Part shown: piece by piece, positions 1 through 6,583 of the stretch
Layout: the number at the start of each line of letters is the position of its first letter
How positions within the stretch are numbered: position 1 is the first letter of the stretch
DNA from: an uncultured Lachnospiraceae bacterium
GTDB lineage: Bacteria; Bacillota; Clostridia; Lachnospirales; Lachnospiraceae
Direction: 5' to 3'
DNA: 11,639 bases
Assembly: GCA_946409475.1 (NCBI GenBank)
Contig: CAMJWQ010000077.1
Span: 1 to 11,639, forward strand
Notes under the pieces: generated by a model
What the model saw: only the letters and a program-made list of their open reading frames with translations
Told to the model about the DNA's origin: nothing
The model's database searches: none
Program-made: the position numbers and the translations under genes

Positions 1-50
1 CAATTATTTTTTTACATTTGGCCCCCCCTGAATATGAAATTGACAAGTCC

Positions 51-66
51 ATTTATACGAATAAAT
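51..66. promoter_or_regulatory. Distal operator-like palindrome
   Basis: ATTTATACGAATAAAT is a 16-bp palindrome with a central CG at 58-59 and one mismatched pair. It matches the site at 262-277 in 14 of 16 positions. LacI-family proteins typically bind such sites through a leucine that inserts at a central CpG step. It is inferred to be a second (distal) operator of the LacI-family regulator encoded at 1436-2422, or the operator of a divergent gene outside the window. Confidence 0.45.
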
Positions 67-223
67 GAATATCTGCTTATTAAAGTTATGTGATAAGATA
101 AATAATTGTCAGGTTAAATATATGAATAACAGTTAAAATATAACAAGTGACAGCTGAAACAGCTTGATAATTAATAGAAAAAATACACAATCAAAAAAAT
201 TTTCAATATAAAACATATAAATC

Positions 224-252
224 TTGACATATCAGCTTTTGAAAATTATACT
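224..252 (+). promoter_or_regulatory. Sigma-A type promoter for the kinase/LacI operon
   Basis: A perfect -35 TTGACA (224-229) is separated by exactly 17 bp from TATACT (247-252), five of six matches to TATAAT. Transcription should start near 259, leaving a leader of about 93 nt before the kinase start at 352. The palindrome at 262-277 sits just after the expected start site, where a bound repressor would block transcription. Confidence 0.85.
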
Positions 253-261
253 ATTCATGTA

Positions 262-277
262 ATTTATACGTATAAAA
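262..277. promoter_or_regulatory. Proximal LacI-type operator
   Basis: ATTTATACGTATAAAA contains a perfect 14-bp palindrome (263-276) with a central CG at 269-270. It begins about ten bases after the -10 box of the promoter at 224-252, the usual place for a repressor operator. The kinase/LacI unit downstream encodes a LacI-family protein, so autoregulation is the simplest reading. The pairing of this site with that protein is inference. Confidence 0.6.
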
Positions 278-351
278 CAGGACGTGAAGCAGGCAATAAG
301 AATCTTTAGTATGGAAGTATAACTTCGTAGAAAACAGAAGGATGTTGAAAC

Positions 352-1371
352 ATGAAAATGAGCATAGACAACGGTAAGAAGGGCATAGTGATAGCGGGAA
401 CGCTTATTGCGGATACTTTTTATAAAATCGATACCTATCCGGGACAAGGTTTACTTACTAATATTCGGGAAGTGAGTCAGGATATAGGTGGAAGCGGGAA
501 TATTATTATTGATTTGGCCAAGCTGGATGAAACCTTACAGGTTACGGTAAGCGCTATCGTAGGGGAAGACAAAGCCGGCAGGATGCTTTGTGATAAATTA
601 TCTAAATATCCTAATATAAACATAGAAAATGTGGTGCGTAAGGGAAGCAGTTCTGAAACTCTGGTGATGGATGCGCAGGATACAAAGCAGCGGACATTCT
701 TTTTCCGTCCGGCGGCCAGTGATGATTTTGACGAAAGCTATATTGATTGGGAGAAAATGAAGGGAGATATTTTTCATTTGGAATATCTGCTTTTAATGGC
801 CAGAGTGGATGCACCGGATGAGGAATTTGGAACACACGGAGCAAGAATTTTACATGATGCCAGAAAGCGTGGAATGAAAACCTCCATTGATATTGTTTCC
901 GAGCAGAGTACACGGGTACGGGATATTGTGACCTGTGCTTTAAAGTATACGGATTATTGCTCGGTGAATGAAGTGGAAGCGGAGGCTGTAACCGGTATAG
1001 AGTTTGTTAGAAACGGCATGATTGATGAAAATAAAATAGAAAGCGTGCTTTTGGATTTGGCAGGTAAAGGTGTCGGTACATGGGCAATCATTCATTCTCC
1101 AAAATGCAGTTACGGATATGACTGTATAAATAAAACATTTGAGCGGGTTCCCAGCCTGCCATTACCCAAAGGGTATATTAAGGGAAACAATGGAGCAGGA
1201 GATGCCTATTGCAGCGGTATCCTGTACAGTGCCTGTCAGGGAGCGGGGCTGAAAGAAGCAATGGGCTTTGCCGCCGCGTGTGCGGCCTGCTCTTTATCTG
1301 AAACAAATGGTACGGATGGTATGCGTTCCGGTAAAGAAGTACGGGAGCTTGAAAAAAGTTTAAACAATTGA
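352..1371 (+). CDS. PfkB-family carbohydrate kinase
   Basis: This 339-residue cytoplasmic protein belongs to the ribokinase/PfkB family, which transfers phosphate from ATP to a sugar or nucleoside; the substrate cannot be told from sequence. Visible family marks are an N-terminal strand with D21, the GG motif at 46-50 (GGSGN), GED at 71-73, and the C-terminal GAGD with the likely catalytic base D284. The usual DTxGAGD is changed to GNNGAGD (278-284), so the first Asp and Thr are missing, while the catalytic Asp remains. The start at 352 follows AGAAGGA (336-342) by nine bases; the ATG six bases later is too far from it. The gene is first in an operon with the LacI-family gene 64 bp downstream, with no terminator between them, under the promoter at 224-252. 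This suggests control by its substrate or a related sugar. Family call is sure; specificity is unknown. Confidence 0.9.
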   Translation: MKMSIDNGKKGIVIAGTLIADTFYKIDTYPGQGLLTNIREVSQDIGGSGNIIIDLAKLDETLQVTVSAIVGEDKAGRMLCDKLSKYPNINIENVVRKGSSSETLVMDAQDTKQRTFFFRPAASDDFDESYIDWEKMKGDIFHLEYLLLMARVDAPDEEFGTHGARILHDARKRGMKTSIDIVSEQSTRVRDIVTCALKYTDYCSVNEVEAEAVTGIEFVRNGMIDENKIESVLLDLAGKGVGTWAIIHSPKCSYGYDCINKTFERVPSLPLPKGYIKGNNGAGDAYCSGILYSACQGAGLKEAMGFAAACAACSLSETNGTDGMRSGKEVRELEKSLNN

Positions 1372-1435
1372 TTTCGCTCAAAAATCATATAAAATAAATT
1401 ATCAGATGAAGTAAAATGTAATTTGCGAGGGATAA

Positions 1436-2422
1436 ATGAGTAAAGAGCGACCAACTATGAAGGATGTTGCTGATTTGGCAGGAGTTACGCAGCCAACGGT
1501 ATCCTATGTGATTAACGGTACGGCCAACATATCGGGTGAAGTAAGGGAAAAAGTGAATCAGGCCATTAGGGAGTTGAATTATAAGCCTAATTATTTCGCA
1601 CGGGTTCTGAAAACAAATAAAACAGATATTATTGGTGTGGTGATACCGGATATTTCAAATGAATACTATGCAAGGATAACCTATACGGCAGAGAGCATGC
1701 TGAAAAAGAAGGGATATACGATCATTATCTATTCAACGAATTATGACAGGGAGGTGGAAGAGAAGAGCATTAAACAGCTGCTGACATATAATGCGGAAGG
1801 AATTATTATAATGTATGAGCTGGGGAATCCGAAATGCTGGGATATGCTGCAAAATTCCGGTAAGACCGCAGTTGTATTGGAAGGCGGAAATAATTGCGGC
1901 AATATCCCCTGTATCAACACAGATAATTATTTCGGAACGTATACGGCAACAAAATATCTGTTAAGCAAGGGCAGGAAAAAAATTGCTTATATAGGGCAGA
2001 ATGTGAAAATTGAGGCATTGGAAGAAAGATGCAGGGGCTATCGGGAGGCGATGGAGGAGGCAGGTCTTCTGCACGAAGATTTAATATGCAATACCAGCGG
2101 TCCCGGTGATAAATGGAGAGAAGGCGTAATCCTTGGCCACAGACTGGCAACCAGTGATGTGGATGGGGTGATAGTGTCCTCGGACATCATTGCAGTTGGA
2201 ATTTTAAAGACATTACTGATAGCGGGAAAGCGTATCCCTCATGATGTTTCGATTATCGGATATGATGATATTCCGTTGGCAGAGCTATTTGTCCCGGCCT
2301 TAACAACTGTGGCACAGCCCATAGAACAAATGTGTTCACTTGCAGTTGAAATGATAGGGAGCATTAAAGAATTAAAGAATGAGAGCTTAAAACCCAAATT
2401 AGTTATTCGGGAAACGACATAA
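1436..2422 (+). CDS. LacI-family transcriptional regulator
   Basis: This is a 328-residue cytoplasmic DNA-binding protein, the normal length for the LacI/GalR family. Residues 7-28 form the classic helix-turn-helix (KDVADLAGVTQPTVSYVING). Residues 49-60 form the hinge helix (PNYFARVLKT), with L58 in the place of the leucine that wedges into a central CpG. From about residue 63 a periplasmic-binding-protein-like sugar-binding domain follows (IIGVVIPDI at the start, GYDDIP late) and the protein ends with the usual LVIRETT-type tail. The start has GAGGG (1427-1431) upstream. It shares an operon with the PfkB kinase. The palindromes at 51-66 and 262-277 have the central CG that this hinge expects, so it probably represses its own operon and is released by a sugar or sugar phosphate. 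The ligand is not predictable. Confidence 0.93.
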   Translation: MSKERPTMKDVADLAGVTQPTVSYVINGTANISGEVREKVNQAIRELNYKPNYFARVLKTNKTDIIGVVIPDISNEYYARITYTAESMLKKKGYTIIIYSTNYDREVEEKSIKQLLTYNAEGIIIMYELGNPKCWDMLQNSGKTAVVLEGGNNCGNIPCINTDNYFGTYTATKYLLSKGRKKIAYIGQNVKIEALEERCRGYREAMEEAGLLHEDLICNTSGPGDKWREGVILGHRLATSDVDGVIVSSDIIAVGILKTLLIAGKRIPHDVSIIGYDDIPLAELFVPALTTVAQPIEQMCSLAVEMIGSIKELKNESLKPKLVIRETT

Positions 2423-2432
2423 AGACACTTTG

Positions 2433-2512
2433 TCCCCCGATCCATCTATGGGGATGCATGCAGGCCGCGAAATCCAAAGGGATACTTCTCCGGAGGATAT
2501 TTCTCGGTAAAT
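2433..2512. other. Palindrome-rich spacer after the LacI gene
   Basis: The first part of the lacI-glyA spacer is richer in G and C than the other spacers and can form several short hairpins: TCCCC (2433-2437) with GGGGA (2450-2454), ATCC (2472-2475) with GGAT (2480-2483), and a palindrome around CTCCGGAG. It matches no riboswitch that I know. It lies before the glyA promoter, so it would be the 3' tail of the upstream transcript rather than a glyA leader. Confidence 0.25.
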
Positions 2513-2514
2513 TT

Positions 2515-2546
2515 GTACTGCCGGTAAGAAAAGCCGTACTTTTTTT
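2515..2546 (+). terminator. Probable rho-independent terminator of the kinase/LacI operon
   Basis: GTACTGC (2515-2521) pairs with GCCGTAC (2533-2539) over seven positions with one mismatch, and a run of seven T follows (2540-2546). The stem is short, so termination may be partial. The T run also occupies the -35 position of the glyA promoter. Confidence 0.5.
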
Positions 2547-2568
2547 CAGGTATATACTGTGCTATAAT
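2540..2568 (+). promoter_or_regulatory. Extended -10 promoter of glyA
   Basis: TGCTATAAT at 2560-2568 is a perfect -10 box (TATAAT, 2563-2568) with the TGn extension. The -35 position, 17 bp upstream (2540-2545), is only a T run, which is acceptable for extended -10 promoters. Transcription should begin near 2575. The ribosome site GGAGG (2610-2614) precedes the glyA start by five bases. Confidence 0.7.
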
Positions 2569-2619
2569 AGCGGTGATAGAGATTTTTAAAATTATTTTAA
2601 AATATAAACGGAGGTTTCT

Positions 2620-3858
2620 ATGTATTCATTAGATGAAGTAACGGCAGTTGACAAAGAAGTGGCAAATGCTATTGATCAGGAATTGGAAAGACAAAACAGC
2701 CATATTGAGCTGATTGCATCTGAAAATTGGGTTAGTAAAGCGGTTATGGCGGCAATGGGCAGCGTTCTTACGAATAAGTATGCGGAAGGTTATCCCGGAA
2801 AAAGATATTACGGCGGTTGTGAATGTGTGGATATAGTGGAGAACCTGGCAATCGAAAGAGCCAAAAAATTATTCGGATGTGATTATGCAAACGTGCAGCC
2901 CCATTCGGGAGCGCAGGCCAATATGGCAGTGTTTTTCGCCATGCTGACTCCCGGGGATACGGTAATGGGTATGAATCTTGATCATGGCGGCCATCTGACC
3001 CATGGAAGTCCCGTTAATATGTCCGGTAAATATTTTAAAATCGTACCTTACGGCGTGAATGACGAAGGTTTTATTGATTATGAAGAATTAAGGAAAACAG
3101 CCCTTAATGCAAAGCCCAAGCTAATAGTGGCCGGAGCCAGTGCTTATGCCAGAACCATTGATTTCAAAAAATTCCGTGAAGTGGCTGACGAAGTGGGGGC
3201 CTATTTAATGGTGGATATGGCTCACATAGCGGGACTGGTTGCCGCAGGCTTGCATCCTAACCCGATTCCCTATGCGGATGTCGTGACAACAACCACCCAT
3301 AAGACACTCAGAGGTCCCCGGGGAGGAATGATTTTATGCAATCAGGAGGCAGCGGATAAATTTAATTTCAATAAAGCAATTTTCCCCGGTATTCAAGGCG
3401 GACCGCTCATGCATGTCATTGCGGCAAAGGCAGTATGCTTTAAGGAGGCCTTATCGGATGAGTTTATGGAATATCAAAAGCAAATCGTGAAAAATGCCCA
3501 GGCATTGTGTAAGGGATTACAGAAACGGGATATTAAAATCGTATCGGGAGGAACGGATAATCATTTAATGCTGGTGGATTTAACTCCCTATGGCCTTACG
3601 GGCAAAGAGGTTGAAAAGCTATTGGATGCCGCGCATATTACCTGCAATAAGAACACCATACCGAATGACCCCAAATCACCTTTCGTAACGAGCGGTATCA
3701 GACTGGGCACACCTGCGGTTACCTCAAGGGGAATGAAGGAGGAGGATATGGATATCATAGCCGGGGCTATTGCTCTTATGATAAAGGGAAAAGAAGAAAA
3801 TAAGGAAGCGGCAATGAAGCTGGTAAAGGGCTTAACGGATAGATATCCTTTAATGTAA
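2620..3858 (+). CDS. glyA: Serine hydroxymethyltransferase
   Basis: GlyA converts serine and tetrahydrofolate to glycine and 5,10-methylene-tetrahydrofolate in the cytoplasm, the main source of one-carbon units. The 412-residue length is typical. Recognisable marks are SENW with E35, the YAEGYPGKRYYGG segment near 54-66, D199 and H202 in the VDMAH motif that holds the pyridoxal ring, and the THKTLRGPRGG motif with the PLP-binding lysine K228. The enzyme is a PLP fold-type I protein, usually a dimer or tetramer. The gene has its own promoter and is followed by a strong terminator at 3946-3986, so it appears to be transcribed alone; neighbours give no added clue. No oddities were seen. Confidence 0.98.
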   Translation: MYSLDEVTAVDKEVANAIDQELERQNSHIELIASENWVSKAVMAAMGSVLTNKYAEGYPGKRYYGGCECVDIVENLAIERAKKLFGCDYANVQPHSGAQANMAVFFAMLTPGDTVMGMNLDHGGHLTHGSPVNMSGKYFKIVPYGVNDEGFIDYEELRKTALNAKPKLIVAGASAYARTIDFKKFREVADEVGAYLMVDMAHIAGLVAAGLHPNPIPYADVVTTTTHKTLRGPRGGMILCNQEAADKFNFNKAIFPGIQGGPLMHVIAAKAVCFKEALSDEFMEYQKQIVKNAQALCKGLQKRDIKIVSGGTDNHLMLVDLTPYGLTGKEVEKLLDAAHITCNKNTIPNDPKSPFVTSGIRLGTPAVTSRGMKEEDMDIIAGAIALMIKGKEENKEAAMKLVKGLTDRYPLM

Positions 3859-3945
3859 TGAAACAATGACCAAAAGAAGGATGAACGAGCTTTGGTAATC
3901 CCGTAAAATTTAAACCTCTTACATGATAATGCATATGAGATGAAT

Positions 3946-3986
3946 AAAAGGCAATGTCTTCTTTCTATAAGGAGTTATTGCCTTTT
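3946..3986 (+). terminator. Long hairpin terminator after glyA
   Basis: AAAAGGCAAT (3946-3955) pairs perfectly with ATTGCCTTTT (3977-3986). Inside a GT/TT internal loop, CTTCTT (3958-3963) pairs with AAGGAG (3969-3974) around a five-base loop TCTAT. The arm ends in TTTT followed by GCTTATT. The opposite strand also ends its stem with TTTT, so it could act in both directions, although no convergent gene is present. Confidence 0.8.
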
Positions 3987-4081
3987 GCTTATTCAGGGAA
4001 TTTACGTCCTATGCCGGTACATTGTTTTTATCCCGGTTAAGAAAAGTGTAAGAAAATAAATATAGTTATTATTTAGGCATA

Positions 4082-4090
4082 TGGTATACT
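4082..4090 (+). promoter_or_regulatory. Extended -10 promoter of the ABC transporter operon
   Basis: TGGTATACT (4082-4090) gives a TGn extension and the -10 box TATACT (4085-4090). No good -35 is visible 16-18 bp upstream. Expected transcription start is near 4097, which would leave an ATG at 4106 almost at the 5' end without a ribosome site and supports the downstream TTG start at 4124. Confidence 0.6.
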
Positions 4091-4110
4091 AAAATAAGAA
4101 TACGTATGGG

Positions 4111-4117
4111 AAGGAGG
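4111..4117 (+). promoter_or_regulatory. Ribosome site that fixes the TTG start
   Basis: AAGGAGG lies six bases before the TTG at 4124 and lies inside the longer reading frame that begins at ATG 4106. This placement indicates that translation begins at TTG 4124. Confidence 0.75.
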
Positions 4118-4123
4118 AGTACC

Positions 4124-4852
4124 TTGGAGGATAAGAGAAAGCTGGTCATTAAGGTCAGAGATTTATATAAGGTATACGCTATAGGTACAAACAAGGTACG
4201 GGCTCTAAACGGAATCGATTTAAATATTTATAAGGGTGAATTTTGCAGTATTGTCGGGACTTCCGGCTCCGGAAAGTCTACTCTCCTTAATATGCTGGCC
4301 GGACTGGAAAAGCCCACAAAGGGTGAGATAGTAATAGCCGGACATCATATTGAAAAGATGAAGGAAAATCAACTGGTAAAATTCCGAAGAGAAAGAGTGG
4401 GATTTATTTTCCAATCCTTTAATCTTTTAGGAACCTTAAACGCTTTGGAGAATATTGCACTGCCTTTAACCTTCCGTGGAGAGGTCAAAAAGCAGCGGCT
4501 AAAAAAGGCGGAGAATATGCTGAAAATGGTTGGCTTAAGTAAACATGCCAGACACAGGCCCAATCAACTGTCCGGCGGACAGCAGCAAAGAGTCGGAGTG
4601 GCAAGGGCTTTGGTTGTGGAGCCTGAAATTATATTTGCTGATGAGCCTACGGGTAATCTGGATTCGAAAACTTCGGAAGAAGTCATACACCTTATGAAAA
4701 AGGTAGTAAGGGAGCAGAACCAAACCCTAATTATGGTAACACACGATAATCATTTGGCCGGCTATGCGGACAGAGTCTTTCATATTCGTGACGGAAAAAT
4801 CATTAAAATAGTGAATAATAATGCGGATATGTTAGCAAAGCAGGCAAAATAA
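4124..4852 (+). CDS. ABC transporter ATP-binding protein, MacB/LolD class
   Basis: This 242-residue cytoplasmic ATPase powers the permease encoded at 6570-7964. All nucleotide-binding motifs are intact: Walker A GTSGSGKST (45-53), Q-loop FQSFN, signature LSGGQ from L149, Walker B with D173 and E174 in FADEPTGNLDS, and the switch His in THD. The FADEPTGNLDS form, together with QSFNLL and LSGGQQQR, is typical of the MacB/LolD/FtsE group, which drives mechanical movement in the membrane rather than pore-type import. The TTG start was chosen because the AAGGAGG site is correctly spaced for it; the frame otherwise extends to ATG 4106. It begins a three-gene operon, with 27 bp to the next gene. The transported or acted-on substrate is unknown. 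Confidence 0.93.
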   Translation: MEDKRKLVIKVRDLYKVYAIGTNKVRALNGIDLNIYKGEFCSIVGTSGSGKSTLLNMLAGLEKPTKGEIVIAGHHIEKMKENQLVKFRRERVGFIFQSFNLLGTLNALENIALPLTFRGEVKKQRLKKAENMLKMVGLSKHARHRPNQLSGGQQQRVGVARALVVEPEIIFADEPTGNLDSKTSEEVIHLMKKVVREQNQTLIMVTHDNHLAGYADRVFHIRDGKIIKIVNNNADMLAKQAK

Positions 4853-4879
4853 AAAGAGCAAAGAGCAGGGGGAAATAAA

Positions 4880-6583
4880 ATGAGATTTAAAAAAGGAATA
4901 ATGATATACATATTATGTCTGGTAATGACTGCCGGTATGCCGGTTTCGGTTAATGCAGCAACTGATATTAGCACATTAAAAACCGAAGCAAAAGACGAAT
5001 TGACTGCGTACATGAATATCATTGGAATACCTGACTCCAATGAAGCAGAGGCTAATAATATTTTGACTGAAGCTAAAAACAATATTGAAACGTATGGTAC
5101 TTCAGAATCAACAATAGATACTATCGTAAGCACCACCAAAACGAAACTGGATGCCCTCGTAGCAACAAGTGATACGGATACCTCCGGTGCAGGGAGTATC
5201 GTAGTGGGCAATAACTGGGCAACACCTCAGGCAACCTACGGACAATCTGTTAATATTGTACTCCCTCTTGTGAATATGGGGGACTCGGAGGTAACGGATG
5301 TTACAGTGACACCGGTGGTCAGTGCGGACGTCGGTTCCTGGCCTTTTGAAATACAGCAATCCAATTACAGCCAGTCAATAGCCAACATGCCCGGAGAAAA
5401 CAGCGGTTTAAGTGCTTATGACAGGAGAAGGGAATTAACCTGGAGCCTTGTTACAAGAGATAATGTAACCAATGCTTATATACCGTTATCCTTTAGCATT
5501 ACATATAAGAATGCGGACGGGTCAGTCGGATCGGCCTCCGTAACTACCTATGTGGAAACCATTGGTGCTCCCGGTTCGGGAGACGGTACGGAATCAGGAA
5601 ATACCTCAACTCCCAGAATCATCATTACGGGATTTACTACAAATCCGGATACGGTAAAAGCAGGAGAGACCTTTGTACTGACTTTACATATGAAAAATAC
5701 TTCTACCAGAACGGCTGTTAATAACGTACAATTTGATATTCAGGCTGCGGTAGAAGGAAAGGATGAAGAAACGGTTTCCAATGCCTTTCTTCCGACAGCA
5801 GGCTCCAGTACCATTTTTGTTGAATCCATAGGTAAAAATCAAACGAAGGACATCAATATGGAAATGTCTGCCAAGTCGGATTTGCTGCAAAAGCCATATC
5901 AAATAACCGTAACTATGAACTATGAGGATGAAAACATTAATTCCTTTACCTCCACTGCCAGTGTTTCCATTCCTGTGAAGCAGGAAGCCAGGCTGGATAT
6001 CAGTGAACCGGAGGTTATGCCGGCTTCCATTGATGTGGGTGCCGAATCCAATATCATGTTCAGTATCTATAATACCGGAAAAACAAAGCTCTATAACGTA
6101 TCGGTCAAATTAGAAGGAGATTCCATAAGCGGGGGAGATGCCTTTATCGGAAATATCGAATCGGGAGCAACCGGAAATGTAGATACTATGGTAACGGGTG
6201 CTGCTGCTACCATGGATGACGGTATCATAAAGGCTCTTATCACCTATGAGGATGAATCGGGCAATCCGACAACGATTGAAAAGGAAATGAATCTTTTCGT
6301 AACGGAACCGGTATTTGACGAAGGCATGGACGGTGATTATATGGGAGAAGAAATGCCTGCTGTGGAAGAACCCAAGAGCAAGCTGCCGCTTATTATTGCC
6401 GTCATCCTTATTTTAATTGCTGCCGTTGTTATTGTTTTCATAATAATAAGGAGAAAAAAGAAAAAAGCGAAAAAATTAAAGGAAGAAATGGACTTTATTG
6501 ATGAGGATATTTTGGAGGAAGATAACGATGAATCTACTGAAGCCGTAAAACAGGGAGAAGGAAACGAAGATGAAATTTCTTGA
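4880..6583 (+). CDS. Secreted membrane-anchored protein with Ig-like CARDB/COG1361-type domains
   Basis: This 567-residue protein is predicted to be exported and held on the outer face of the membrane. It has a signal peptide (KK near the start, hydrophobic 7-22, likely cleavage after VNA at residue 26), a short helical region (about 28-95), then three beta-sandwich-like repeats at about 105-240, 245-370 and 372-480, each with a 'N-x-G/T' turn such as LVNMGDSEV, KNTSTRTAV and YNTGKTKL typical of CARDB/NEW3 domains. A membrane helix follows (about 502-524), then a basic stop (RRKKKK) and a highly acidic cytoplasmic tail. The start has AGGGGGA (4867-4873). It lies between the ATPase and the permease genes and overlaps the permease gene by 14 bp, so it probably works with them as an extracellular partner or substrate sensor. 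It has no HlyD-type lipoyl or barrel pattern that I can recognise. Its exact role is unknown. Confidence 0.85.
   Translation: MRFKKGIMIYILCLVMTAGMPVSVNAATDISTLKTEAKDELTAYMNIIGIPDSNEAEANNILTEAKNNIETYGTSESTIDTIVSTTKTKLDALVATSDTDTSGAGSIVVGNNWATPQATYGQSVNIVLPLVNMGDSEVTDVTVTPVVSADVGSWPFEIQQSNYSQSIANMPGENSGLSAYDRRRELTWSLVTRDNVTNAYIPLSFSITYKNADGSVGSASVTTYVETIGAPGSGDGTESGNTSTPRIIITGFTTNPDTVKAGETFVLTLHMKNTSTRTAVNNVQFDIQAAVEGKDEETVSNAFLPTAGSSTIFVESIGKNQTKDINMEMSAKSDLLQKPYQITVTMNYEDENINSFTSTASVSIPVKQEARLDISEPEVMPASIDVGAESNIMFSIYNTGKTKLYNVSVKLEGDSISGGDAFIGNIESGATGNVDTMVTGAAATMDDGIIKALITYEDESGNPTTIEKEMNLFVTEPVFDEGMDGDYMGEEMPAVEEPKSKLPLIIAVILILIAAVVIVFIIIRRKKKKAKKLKEEMDFIDEDILEEDNDESTEAVKQGEGNEDEIS

Larger units (their letters stand above)
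1..351. other. A/T-rich intergenic control region
   Basis: No credible coding sequence is present on either strand in these 351 bases. The stretch holds one strong + strand promoter (224-252), two related palindromes (51-66 and 262-277), a C7 run at 22-28, a small hairpin at 152-164 (AGCTG, AAA, CAGCT) and another at 314-326 (GAAGT, ATA, ACTTC). A weak minus-strand promoter-like pair (-35 CTGACA at 112-107, -10 CATAAC at 90-85) could serve a divergent gene left of the window, but this is a guess. The only ATG after the G-run on the minus strand (17-15) is followed directly by a TAA, so no gene starts there. Confidence 0.7.

Noticed and set aside
15..30. Minus-strand gene start after a G7 run
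   Set aside because: The ATG at 17-15 on the minus strand is followed directly by a TAA stop codon.
319..329. loxP-like string ATAACTTCGTA
   Set aside because: Only part of one arm matches and there is no second arm or spacer; it belongs to a small chance hairpin in the leader.
2423..2619. Glycine or tetrahydrofolate riboswitch before glyA
   Set aside because: No conserved core of either class was recognised, and the structured part lies upstream of the likely glyA transcription start.
4100..4107. ATACGTAT core like the LacI operator, next to the ABC promoter
   Set aside because: Only the 8-bp core matches; the flanks lack the TTTAT/ATAAA arms, so chance is the better explanation.
4780..5211. 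143-residue minus-strand open frame
   Set aside because: It lies antisense to the end of the ATPase gene and the start of the anchored protein gene, which have clear family marks, and has no family pattern itself.
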